DNA from: an uncultured Roseburia sp.
Lineage (GTDB): Bacteria; Bacillota; Clostridia; Lachnospirales; Lachnospiraceae
DNA length: 10,535 bases
Direction of reading: 5' to 3'
Assembly (NCBI GenBank): GCA_910584215.1
Contig: CAJTYI010000098.1
Coordinates: 1 to 10,535, forward strand
Below, one piece after another: positions 1 through 6,393 of this stretch. The notes beneath the pieces were generated by a model that did no database searches, had not been told where the DNA came from, and saw only the letters and a list, made by a program, of their open reading frames with translations. The position numbers and the translations under genes are program-made. How positions within the stretch are numbered: the first letter of the stretch is position 1; each line of letters starts with the position of its first letter.

Positions 1-189
1 CGGTGGCATCGTCGATTGAAGCCAACGTGGCAGATGGAAATTCAGGCAAGTCATTTGGCGAAATATGAACATGTCAGCACACTAGTACAACGAAATATTC
101 TTTTCTGATACATTGGCGCACAATGATTCTTTCCTATGCAAGGCGGAGGAAAGAGGCGCAGCGGTGGCTACGTCAACGCACCTGTTTTC
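1..189. other. Left flank, no identifiable gene
   Basis: No gene is recognised here. Plus-strand frame 1 is open from the window edge to a TGA at 106-108 (35 codons), and frame 3 is open to a TGA at 66-68 (21 codons). Either could be the 3' end of a gene beginning outside the window, but both are short enough to be chance and neither peptide is recognisable. The minus-strand reading frame over 82-267 has no convincing ribosome binding site and overlaps a consensus plus-strand promoter, so it is not annotated. A 13-base stretch at 1-13 resembles one at 161-173 (11 matches), probably by chance. Confidence 0.3.
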
Positions 190-218
190 TTGACAAAATA
201 TGACCCTTAAAATATAAT
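190..218 (+). promoter_or_regulatory. Consensus sigma-A promoter for the 299-1768 unit
   Basis: The -35 TTGACA is at 190-195 and the -10 TATAAT at 213-218, separated by exactly 17 bp: a perfect match to the housekeeping promoter consensus. The predicted transcript starts near 225 and leaves a leader of about 75 nt before the ATG at 299. It would drive both the anchored protein and the methyltransferase gene, since only 39 bp separate them. Confidence 0.85.
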
Positions 219-228
219 AGAGGTCATA
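199..228. promoter_or_regulatory. Inverted repeat bracketing the -10, candidate operator
   Basis: TATGACC at 199-205 and its exact reverse complement GGTCATA at 222-228 form 7-bp arms separated by 16 bp. The arms lie on either side of the TATAAT at 213-218. The half-site centres are 23 bp apart, about two helical turns, so a dimeric repressor could occupy both on one DNA face and block the promoter. The cognate protein is unknown and no obvious regulator lies beside it. Confidence 0.45.
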
Positions 229-298
229 CAGTTTTCTACTTAATATTCTTGACAGACGGACTTTCAAACTGCGTTTTCCTTAAAATACGGAGGATTCC

Positions 299-937
299 AT
301 GGAACAAAAAACAAACTTTAAGGCGCTTTCGACAAAAGCCAAGTTACAATATATCTGGGATTACTACAAGCTTCCGTTTATCATTATTGCGGCTATCGCT
401 GTCGTGATTGGCTCTGTGGCGCTGCAAATCAGCAGCTACGAACCCCCTCTGTTTAATGTCATTATGTTTAACTGTAATCACGCCGTTGACACCACCGCGG
501 TCGGTTTCTATGATTTTTTGGACGAGGAAGCAATCGAGCATACCGATGCCGCCGTCGCCTTAACTTCCACGCTGAATTTTGCAGAGAATTCTTCTACCAC
601 GATGTATGACCGCCAAACTTTGACAACACTATTATATGCAGGCGGGCAGGATATTTTGATGGGCACCGGAGATGTCTATATGGCTTATGTGGAACAAAAT
701 GTGTTGATGGATCTTAGAGACGCGCTGTCTCCAGAAACAATACAAAAATATGAGGACAGCCTGATCTACAGCACCGTCGAGGAAACCGGGGAGACATACC
801 CCTGCGCCATCGAGTTGAACGGCAATTCCTGGCTTAAGAAGTATGATTACTATGACAACTGCTATTTTGGGATTCCCTACGGAGCCGGCAATCTAGAGCT
901 CGCCAAACAGTTTGCCGAGTACCTGCTGGCAAAATAG
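299..937 (+). CDS. Membrane-anchored extracytoplasmic protein, function unknown
   Basis: A 212-residue protein with a short charged cytoplasmic N-terminus, one hydrophobic segment at about residues 24-46, and a soluble remainder predicted to lie outside the cell. There is no lipobox cysteine, so it looks like an uncleaved signal anchor. The C-terminal half (about 105-212) faintly resembles the lobe of an extracellular solute-binding protein: it has a stretch reading GTGDVYMAYVEQ followed by LMDLRD, and ends in a GIPYG...AEYLL pattern. It is far shorter than a full binding protein and no ABC transporter gene is adjacent, so a transport role is not supported. The start at 299 is fixed by GGAGG at 289-293, five bases upstream. 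It is the first gene of a probable two-gene operon with the methyltransferase 39 bp downstream. Confidence 0.8.
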   Translation: MEQKTNFKALSTKAKLQYIWDYYKLPFIIIAAIAVVIGSVALQISSYEPPLFNVIMFNCNHAVDTTAVGFYDFLDEEAIEHTDAAVALTSTLNFAENSSTTMYDRQTLTTLLYAGGQDILMGTGDVYMAYVEQNVLMDLRDALSPETIQKYEDSLIYSTVEETGETYPCAIELNGNSWLKKYDYYDNCYFGIPYGAGNLELAKQFAEYLLAK

Positions 938-976
938 AAAGCGCAAAAGATGACAGCGCAGAAATGAGGTTAATGT

Positions 977-1768
977 ATGAAATGTCCGGTTTGCGGCAAT
1001 GAAGGAAAAAAAGTATTCGATGCTCTGCTTTTAAACAAATATACGGCAGACTATTTCGCCTGTGACGTCTGTGCCTGTGTCTTCACGGAAACACCTTACT
1101 GGGTTGAGGAATCTTATGAAGATTCCATCACCGCCATCGACACCGGGATTATGAACCGCAATATTTCATTTGCGATGGACACCAACTATATTCTGCACCA
1201 TTACTTTGACACTTCCGGGAAGTTTATCGACTACGCGGGCGGCTACGGCATCTTTACCCGCCTGATGCGCGATCTGGGTTACGATTTCTACTGGTCGGAC
1301 AAGTATTCCCCTAACCTGCTTGCGCGCGGTTACGAGGCTTCCACGCTCAAAGAAAAAGTTGAGCTTGTCACTTCGTTTGAAGCGTTTGAGCATTTTGCCA
1401 ATCCAATGGAAGAGATCAGGAGTCTATGCGCTTACGGAAGTAATATCCTGTTTTCGACGCTGATCTATGACACAGGGCGCAGCATCCAGCCAAAAGACTG
1501 GTGGTACTATGTATTTGAGACGGGTCAGCATATCACATTCTACAGTGAAATTACCCTCCATTATATCGCTTCTCAGCTCGGGCTTCACTATGTCAAGATC
1601 AGCCCCGAGCTGCATCTGTTTACCCAAAAAGACATTGGCAGCCGCAAACTGCAGAAGTTAAACCGGCCATGGGGCAGGCTGCAAAAATTGCTGCTGTTTT
1701 ACCGCAACCGCCGGCATGGAAAGTCCGAAGAGGACATGTATACCCAAAAGGCCAAACGCTTTTCATGA
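977..1768 (+). CDS. Class I SAM-dependent methyltransferase with N-terminal zinc ribbon
   Basis: 263 residues. The N-terminus carries two CxxC pairs (C3/C6 and C29/C32), consistent with a small zinc-binding ribbon. A Rossmann-like methyltransferase core follows: a glycine-rich motif I, FIDYAGGYGIF, at about 83-93, an acidic residue ending strand 2 in YWSDKYSP, and the SFEAFEHFANP segment typical of the Methyltransf_23-like group. After that comes QHITFYS, resembling the H-x-x-F-(F/Y)-(S/T) element seen in these enzymes. The C-terminus is basic (about 225-263). The family transfers a methyl group from S-adenosylmethionine; relatives often act on sugars, lipids or small metabolites, and the substrate cannot be told here. 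GAGG seven bases upstream supports the ATG at 977. It probably shares the promoter at 190-218. Confidence 0.85.
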   Translation: MKCPVCGNEGKKVFDALLLNKYTADYFACDVCACVFTETPYWVEESYEDSITAIDTGIMNRNISFAMDTNYILHHYFDTSGKFIDYAGGYGIFTRLMRDLGYDFYWSDKYSPNLLARGYEASTLKEKVELVTSFEAFEHFANPMEEIRSLCAYGSNILFSTLIYDTGRSIQPKDWWYYVFETGQHITFYSEITLHYIASQLGLHYVKISPELHLFTQKDIGSRKLQKLNRPWGRLQKLLLFYRNRRHGKSEEDMYTQKAKRFS

Positions 1769-1839
1769 ACTTTCCTCTGGGGGCACATACGGTATTTGGT
1801 GCATTTATGGGAGGATGTTTTGTTGTTTTAAACTTCACC
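1769..1839. other. Convergent spacer without a clear terminator
   Basis: Only 71 bp separate the plus-strand methyltransferase stop from the minus-strand kinase stop. I see no strong GC hairpin followed by a T tract on either strand, so transcripts from the two sides may run into each other. Confidence 0.4.
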
Positions 1840-3045
1840 TTAAGAAATCACCTGCTGCGCGTTTAAAAGATTTAAAAGTATCCTGACCGTAAACATTCCA
1901 TTTTCCACAGAGAAATCCGCCTCCCCATGATAAAATGACAGGACTTTCATCACACCGGAACTTCCTGCCCATTCACCTATGCCATGTTCCGGCATGCCAT
2001 CTTTCATTTTAATATTTGACGCACAGGTATTCCTGCACAAAATGACAATTTTTTTCCCTTTTTGGATAACGGACAGATAAATCTGCGGCTTGGATGAATT
2101 TGACTCGATACAACCGCGTATGGCATTTTCAAAGGTGCAGACAAGCACGGCAGCCAGGTCAATCTCCCGCATCGCAAAATTCGTAGCCGTTCTCACATAC
2201 ATGTCCACCTGAATACGTTCTTTTTCCGCCAAACTTTTATAGGCGGACAAAAGGCGATCCATTGTCTCATTTTCACAGAAGCGTTTTCCTCTTTTCTCTT
2301 CGCTCCCCTCCTCTTTCGATTGATTCATCAGTTCCAATTGATGCCGTATCAGCTGTCCATTCATCTCAATCAGCTCATGCTCCGTGCGGTAGCGTCTTTC
2401 CTTGCCGCGGTGCAGATACAGATGAAAGACCATATACTGAATCAACCCTGTCATAAATAAAAGGATTGCCACCCGGCCGATATGCAGCATAGAAAAATCA
2501 TGACTGCCCGGCCAGAACGCCACCATAGAAGCGGTAAGTACGGACAGCAACAGTGTAACGGCACTGAACCAATCCATCTCCTCCCGCAGATAGTCCACGC
2601 CATCCAGAAATTTTTTCCTTATTTTCGTGACAAGCAAAAACACGATGACTGCCATCAGGACAACCCGTATCATAATATCTGCGCATATACTTCCCCCAAA
2701 CCACAGCCTAGACAAATCAATGCCCAAGAAAACGGTAACGGAAAGCAAATAAAACGCCAATGTCAGCTTATACAGCGACAGGTACAGTCTGTCTCTGCCT
2801 ATCCAGATACAAAATATTCCCACCACGGGAATGGACAACAGACCCGCAAACCGGATAAAACTATCATCATCCACAATATACCAAAAGCTAAATCCCGTCG
2901 TGGCAAGCAGCCAGAACAGAATACAACTTGTCACCATTTTCCTCCAGGACGCCGCCGGATGCTCCAGCAGCATAAACACCGTCATCATCAGTCCTGCCCC
3001 CAGGCCGTTGCGCAGAAAAGAAATCCAAACCGAACCTCCAAGCAT
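1840..3045 (-). CDS. GHKL-domain sensor protein lacking the phosphoacceptor histidine
   Basis: 401 residues, built like an AgrC-type (HPK10-like) kinase: about six to seven hydrophobic segments in residues 1-210, a short coiled coil (about 215-242), then a GHKL ATPase-like domain. The ATP domain keeps the second N-box asparagine (N307 in FENAIRGC), but the first N-box position is cysteine (C303). The G-box region reads HGIGEWAGSSGV with an insertion. The neighbouring kinase carries RHDFRHH at 246-252. This protein instead goes from the coiled coil straight into KEEGSEEKRGKRFC and resumes alignment at FCENETMDRLLSAY (256-269). The dimerisation and phosphotransfer helix is therefore largely missing. 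It may be a pseudokinase, a co-sensor in a heterodimer, or a decaying copy. The ATG at 3045 follows AAGGAG by about ten bases and lies 43 bp after the upstream kinase. Confidence 0.85.
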   Translation of the reverse strand: MLGGSVWISFLRNGLGAGLMMTVFMLLEHPAASWRKMVTSCILFWLLATTGFSFWYIVDDDSFIRFAGLLSIPVVGIFCIWIGRDRLYLSLYKLTLAFYLLSVTVFLGIDLSRLWFGGSICADIMIRVVLMAVIVFLLVTKIRKKFLDGVDYLREEMDWFSAVTLLLSVLTASMVAFWPGSHDFSMLHIGRVAILLFMTGLIQYMVFHLYLHRGKERRYRTEHELIEMNGQLIRHQLELMNQSKEEGSEEKRGKRFCENETMDRLLSAYKSLAEKERIQVDMYVRTATNFAMREIDLAAVLVCTFENAIRGCIESNSSKPQIYLSVIQKGKKIVILCRNTCASNIKMKDGMPEHGIGEWAGSSGVMKVLSFYHGEADFSVENGMFTVRILLNLLNAQQVIS

Positions 3046-3088
3046 TTTCTACTCGCTCCTTCCTATTGTGATTGATATGTAAAACGCC

Positions 3089-4369
3089 TTATTGCAAACA
3101 CTTACCAAACACCACCCTGCAGGTAAAGATACCGTCATCATCGGAAAAATCAGCATTTCCTGCATATTTGCCGGCAATCCGCAAAATGCTTTCCACCCCC
3201 ACGCTGTCGCGGTTCTTATTCTTTGGTATCCCATTCTCAAAAAGAACATTCGATGTACAAGTGTTTTTACAGACGCATGTATACTTTGTCTCTCTTTGTC
3301 TGACAGAAATGTCAATCCACCGTTTTCCCTCTGCCTGCATACAGCCGTTTATGGCATTTTCCAGGATATTGGCGAGAATGCACACAAAATCAACGTCCGA
3401 TATACCAGAGATATCACATAGCCGGATATCTGTTTTTATCTCTATCTCTTTTTGCTCCGCTTTGGCAAGATAGACAGACAATACATGATTCACAGCATGG
3501 TTCGCACAAAATATTTTGGCATATTTTTCTGTCTCTTCTTTGTCATAATTCTGTAGGTAATCTAAGATCCCCTGATAATCCCTGTTCTTGGCAAACTCTG
3601 CCACCACGATATTATGATGTCTGAAATCATGCCTGGTCTGCCTTGCATTCCGTTCTATTTCGTCATAGGAATCAATCTGCGCGAGGAGAAGTTTCTCATG
3701 AAGCTGCATTTGTTTCAGCTGCCATTCATAGTTCAGCCGGCTCATAAACCGGAACAATGCCACATAAACGCTCAACACAAAAACATAGATAGATATCAAT
3801 ATCAAGATATAAAAAGCACTGTGGTTATGCCGCTTTTCATAGCTGAATACGAAAAGAGACACCATATAAAATGTCAGCAGAGACAGTATGGTAATACTGC
3901 TGTCTCCATGTCTGATCTCATGGTACATCAGAAGAAAACGTTTTTTGAAAAGGGTATGATATAAAATCAGAAAAAATAGATTTAATCCGATGCGCAGCAG
4001 CCAGATCTGCACGTTCCCCGCCCCGGCAAAAGTTCCCGTGATAAGAGAAGTTATGTTATAAATAAATGTCCAGACGCAATAATAGGCTGACATCAGAAAA
4101 ACTGCTTTAAAGGGGCATATAGAGACACCAAAAATGTAGACTGCACCGTAAATGAGTGAGGCAAGACAATAACCTGCATAATAAAGTTTTCCGCCCAATA
4201 TACCGCTATACCCTAACCAGATGAATAATATTTGAAAAGAAACGCCTGTTGCAGCCAAAATACATACGGTCTTCTTTTTGTTGTATTTCGGTTCCAGAGT
4301 AATATTTACCAACCACACCACATGAAAAATATTATTAATCACATTCGTAATCAATGCATTGCTTATCAC
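3089..4369 (-). CDS. AgrC-like GHKL sensor histidine kinase
   Basis: 426 residues. The N-terminal half (about 8-208) holds six to seven membrane segments. The cytoplasmic part begins with a helix at about 210-240, followed by RHDFRHH with the likely phosphorylated H247 (the position equivalent to the RHDY histidine of AgrC). The GHKL ATPase has an N-box with N334 and N338 (NILENAINGC) and a G-box-like DSVGVESI at 388-395. This architecture belongs to kinases that pair with LytTR-family response regulators and often sense peptides, but no regulator, AgrB or AgrD gene lies in the window. The start is a GTG at 4369-4367 with GGAGG (4380-4376) six bases upstream; an overlapping ATG there is out of frame. 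It is the first gene of the operon with the histidine-less paralogue. The ligand is unknown. Confidence 0.9.
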   Translation of the reverse strand: MISNALITNVINNIFHVVWLVNITLEPKYNKKKTVCILAATGVSFQILFIWLGYSGILGGKLYYAGYCLASLIYGAVYIFGVSICPFKAVFLMSAYYCVWTFIYNITSLITGTFAGAGNVQIWLLRIGLNLFFLILYHTLFKKRFLLMYHEIRHGDSSITILSLLTFYMVSLFVFSYEKRHNHSAFYILILISIYVFVLSVYVALFRFMSRLNYEWQLKQMQLHEKLLLAQIDSYDEIERNARQTRHDFRHHNIVVAEFAKNRDYQGILDYLQNYDKEETEKYAKIFCANHAVNHVLSVYLAKAEQKEIEIKTDIRLCDISGISDVDFVCILANILENAINGCMQAEGKRWIDISVRQRETKYTCVCKNTCTSNVLFENGIPKNKNRDSVGVESILRIAGKYAGNADFSDDDGIFTCRVVFGKCLQ

Positions 4370-4472
4370 ATCCGTCCTCCGTCATCGTCCTCTCCGCAGT
4401 AAAAATCAAAATATTACTCCCGCAGACACATCCTTGTCTTTTGTATACTTACTTAGTCTTTTTTCGCCTTTC

Positions 4473-4501
4473 ATTGTAGCAAAAAAAGACGAACTGTTTT
4501 C
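4473..4501 (-). promoter_or_regulatory. Activator-dependent promoter of the kinase operon
   Basis: Read on the minus strand, an extended -10 TGCTACAAT (TACAAT at 4478-4473) is preceded at 17 bp by GAAAAC (4501-4496), a poor -35. The expected start point is near 4466, giving a leader of about 97 nt before the GTG at 4369. A good extended -10 with a bad -35 is typical of promoters needing an activator, and a candidate activator site abuts it. Confidence 0.6.
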
Positions 4502-4503
4502 TG

Positions 4504-4539
4504 TTTTGGTACAATTTACGCTTTTTTTGGTATACTTTG
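4504..4539 (-). promoter_or_regulatory. LytTR-type direct-repeat binding site
   Basis: Two 15-base sequences, at 4504-4518 and 4525-4539, match at 12 of 15 positions and repeat in the same orientation with a 21-bp period. On the minus strand they read TAAATTGTACCAAAA and CAAAGTATACCAAAA. The proximal copy ends two bases before the -35 of the kinase promoter. AgrA and ComE bind 9-bp repeats separated by 12 bp (also a 21-bp period) just upstream of -35, and the ACAATTTAC core on the plus strand resembles their ACAnTTnAG half-site. Recognition by a LytTR regulator is inferred. Confidence 0.55.
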
Positions 4540-4659
4540 ACGTCTTGCAATGAAAAAAGAGCCCGGCACACATTTGGAATACTTTTTAGTCAACACCGTT
4601 TTCGCTTTCATTTTGAATGTTTCAGAATGGCATTGCTTCTTCAACGATAAGGCATAAAA
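4540..4659. other. Noncoding stretch, nothing identified
   Basis: AT-rich spacer between the kinase promoter region and the hairpin cluster. No reading frame with a ribosome binding site, no clear promoter pair and no strong inverted repeat was found on either strand. Confidence 0.4.
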
Positions 4660-4728
4660 AAGAATCACTCCGTGATTCTTTGCAAGTTGCTCCGCAACTT
4701 GAGAATTGATGCGTCTGACGACGCAATT
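4660..4728. repeat. Three consecutive hairpins, possible dispersed palindromic element
   Basis: Hairpin 1 is AAGAATCAC (4660-4668), loop TCC, GTGATTCTT (4672-4680). Hairpin 2 is CAAGTTGC (4683-4690), loop TCC, GCAACTTG (4694-4701). Hairpin 3 has a GCGTC/GACGC stem (4711-4715 with 4720-4724) extended by AATT/AATT across a three-base bulge. The first two stems are perfect and share the same TCC loop. No T tract follows them directly, so they are not simple terminators. The regular architecture resembles REP-like intergenic elements or a small structured RNA. It lies downstream of the tRNA terminator and upstream of the kinase promoter, so no gene obviously owns it. Confidence 0.5.
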
Positions 4729-4733
4729 TCCTA

Positions 4734-4775
4734 TAAAGTAAAAAAACTCCCTGAAAACCTACTGTTTTCAAGGAG
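4734..4775 (-). terminator. Rho-independent terminator of the tRNA (and probably rtcB) transcript
   Basis: On the minus strand, CTCCTTGAAAAC (4775-4764) pairs with GTTTTCAGGGAG (4758-4747) over 12 bp with one G-U wobble, around a 5-nt loop, followed by a run of T (4746 downward). The wobble is allowed only in minus-strand RNA (it would be A-C on the other strand), which fits minus-strand transcription. The stem begins eight bases after the tRNA-Arg gene. Confidence 0.85.
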
Positions 4776-4783
4776 CTTCGTTA

Positions 4784-4857
4784 CGTGCGTGAGAGGATTT
4801 GAACCCCCGACACCTTGGTCCGTAGCCAAGTGCTCTATCCAGCTGAGCTACACACAC
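4784..4857 (-). tRNA. tRNA-Arg (anticodon ACG)
   Basis: A 74-nt cloverleaf. The acceptor GTGTGTG pairs with CACGCAC (one T-G wobble), the D stem is GCTC/GAGC, and the anticodon stem CTTGG/CCAAG encloses the loop CTACGGA, giving ACG at 4823-4821. The T arm has the conserved TTCAAAT loop. The discriminator is G and CCA is not encoded. A34 is expected to be deaminated to inosine to read CGU/CGC/CGA. It is 27 nt downstream of tRNA-Glu and shares its promoter. Confidence 0.95.
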
Positions 4858-4884
4858 TTCTTTTACAGGGACATAAATCCCTAA

Positions 4885-4956
4885 TGACTCCAACGGGAAT
4901 CGAACCCGTGTTACCGCCGTGAAAGGGCGATGTCTTAACCGCTTGACCATGGAGCC
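4885..4956 (-). tRNA. tRNA-Glu (anticodon UUC)
   Basis: A 72-nt cloverleaf. The acceptor GGCTCCA pairs with TGGAGTC, the anticodon loop is CTTTCAC with UUC at 4923-4921, and the T arm is ACGGG-TTCGATT-CCCGT. The discriminator is A and CCA is not encoded. It is the first gene of a two-tRNA unit with tRNA-Arg. Confidence 0.95.
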
Positions 4957-4975
4957 GCTTGCTGACAATAATAGT

Positions 4976-5004
4976 ATGATACCATATCCATCTGTCATTT
5001 GCAA
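4976..5004 (-). promoter_or_regulatory. Promoter of the tRNA-Glu/tRNA-Arg unit
   Basis: On the minus strand, -35 TTGCAA (5004-4999), a 17-bp spacer and an extended -10 TGGTATCAT (hexamer at 4981-4976). The -10 ends 19 bp before the tRNA-Glu 5' end. The -35 lies only 23 bp past the rtcB stop codon, and no terminator intervenes, so the tRNAs can be expressed both from here and by readthrough from rtcB. Confidence 0.7.
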
Positions 5005-5027
5005 GCATCATTTTACCCATTCCTTGT

Positions 5028-6266
5028 TCATCCCTTCACTACACCGACAGTCTTTAATTTCCTGAGCGGCGTAACGATATCCTGCTGCTGCGCCATGACC
5101 TGATCGATATCCTTGTAGGCAAACCGGCACTCCTCTGCCACATCGTTCTTCTTTCTTTTTCCCAGCACGATCCCCTGCTCCTTTAAATCCACCATGACTT
5201 GCTCGGTGCTAAACGCCTGCATCGCACCTGCCCTCGAATAGTTTCTGCCCGCGCCGTGCGAGGAAGTACAGAACGATTCCCTGTTTCCTTTTCCCTCGAC
5301 CACATAGCTGTATGAACCCATCGCCCCCGGTATCACGGCCCGCTCACCCTGCCGCACTCTAGTCGCCCCCTTGCGGTGCACCCAGACATTGGCGCCATAG
5401 TGATTTTCTAACGCCGCATAATTGTGATGACAATTAATCTCTTCGCCGAAGCTGACCGTATGGCCTGTATGTTTCCCAATCACTTCTTTGACGATGGCGC
5501 AGGTTTTATCCAGCATATGGGCACGATTCTCAAAAGCATAGTCCAGAGCGAGATTCATCCAATTGATATACTGTGTCCCTGCCTCCGACTGCACCGGCAG
5601 AAATGCCAAATGGTATTCATCTTTTACCTCGCTGTACCACATCTGATTGAACTCCCTCGCTATTTTGTGAAAGTAATCACAGATCGCCTTTCCCAGATGG
5701 CGGCTTCCAGAGTGAATCATAATACAAAGGTATCCGTCCATATCTTCCTGAAGTTCGATAAAGTGATTGCCGCCTCCAAGGCTTCCCACCTGGAAATAGC
5801 CGTCCTCGATCAATGGAAGCAGTTCCGCATTTTTATCGTATTTTTCCATCTCCTGCTTTGCACGGTCGAGCACACTGGACTCCTGCGGCGCTTTATATCT
5901 CTCCGTATTTAAAGGTATTGAGCGCATAATATTGCCAATGATCGCCTGTACGATCGTGCCGTTTCCAGTCGAAATCCCCCGAATGTCGTCCACACGGATG
6001 TCGGTGGAAATAAAATCCATGCCGCACCCGATATCGACTCCGACCGCATTTGGAATAATCACATCTTTGGCTGCAATCACGCCGCCGATCGGCATACCTT
6101 TCCCCGTATGTGTGTCTGGCATCAGACATACCCATTTATGGATAAACGGAAGATTCGACAGGTGATACGCCTGTTCGAGACAACTCTCCTCAATCTGGCT
6201 GATATCGTCCAGCCATATCTTTACCGGAAATCTTGTGTTTTCATTATACAATACAAACATACCCAT
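5028..6266 (-). CDS. rtcB: RtcB-family RNA-splicing ligase
   Basis: 412 residues, close to the 408 of E. coli RtcB. The family joins RNA 2',3'-cyclic-phosphate or 3'-phosphate ends to 5'-hydroxyl ends using GTP and manganese, via a guanylated histidine. Visible residues are D78 and C81 in VDIGCGM, H168 in GGNHFIEL, H185 in HSGSRHLG, H280/H281 in INCHHNY, and the nucleotidyl histidine H337 in SSHGAGR. The N-terminal PDTHTGKGMPIGGV is also typical. All catalytic positions are present, so it should be active. No archease, RtcA or RtcR gene is nearby. It is divergent from two WYL regulators and followed by tRNA genes with no terminator between, suggesting a role in tRNA or rRNA break repair. The start is either the ATG at 6266 (AAAGGA, four bases away) or the ATG at 6260 (ten bases away), a two-residue difference. 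Confidence 0.92.
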   Translation of the reverse strand: MGMFVLYNENTRFPVKIWLDDISQIEESCLEQAYHLSNLPFIHKWVCLMPDTHTGKGMPIGGVIAAKDVIIPNAVGVDIGCGMDFISTDIRVDDIRGISTGNGTIVQAIIGNIMRSIPLNTERYKAPQESSVLDRAKQEMEKYDKNAELLPLIEDGYFQVGSLGGGNHFIELQEDMDGYLCIMIHSGSRHLGKAICDYFHKIAREFNQMWYSEVKDEYHLAFLPVQSEAGTQYINWMNLALDYAFENRAHMLDKTCAIVKEVIGKHTGHTVSFGEEINCHHNYAALENHYGANVWVHRKGATRVRQGERAVIPGAMGSYSYVVEGKGNRESFCTSSHGAGRNYSRAGAMQAFSTEQVMVDLKEQGIVLGKRKKNDVAEECRFAYKDIDQVMAQQQDIVTPLRKLKTVGVVKG

Positions 6267-6307
6267 CTCATCCTTTCATTCTTTATACTTCTATGTGTCC
6301 CATCGGA

Positions 6308-6328
6308 ACTGTTATCATTATATACAGT
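6308..6328 (-). promoter_or_regulatory. rtcB promoter -10 inside an inverted repeat
   Basis: A perfect TATAAT on the minus strand (6322-6317) has no good -35 (ATGATT at 17 bp). ACTGT (6308-6312) and ACAGT (6324-6328) form 5-bp inverted arms on either side of the -10. The predicted start near 6310 gives a leader of about 44 nt. A perfect -10, a poor -35 and flanking arms suggest a regulated promoter, with the divergent WYL proteins the nearest candidates. Short arms in AT-rich DNA can arise by chance. Confidence 0.4.
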
Positions 6329-6393
6329 ATTTTCCAGTGAATCATTTCAAAAAAGTTGCGAACTCTCAAATTGCCCACATTCTGTCCCTGATA

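Noticed and set aside
82..267. Minus-strand 61-codon frame in the left flank
   Set aside because: No credible ribosome binding site, and it lies antisense to a perfect plus-strand promoter.
1769..1839. Bidirectional terminator between the methyltransferase and kinase genes
   Set aside because: Only weak CCTC/GAGG pairing over a long loop and no clear T tract.
2482..3075. 197-codon plus-strand frame over the kinase-like gene
   Set aside because: Its composition, rich in Gln, His, Arg and Pro, is that of an antisense shadow, and the opposite strand encodes a clear membrane/GHKL protein.
4660..4728. CRISPR array or simple terminator for the hairpin cluster
   Set aside because: The units are palindromes of different sequence without spacers, and no T tract follows the stems.
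5424..5912. 162-codon plus-strand frame inside rtcB
   Set aside because: It lies wholly antisense to conserved RtcB motifs and has no recognisable domain.
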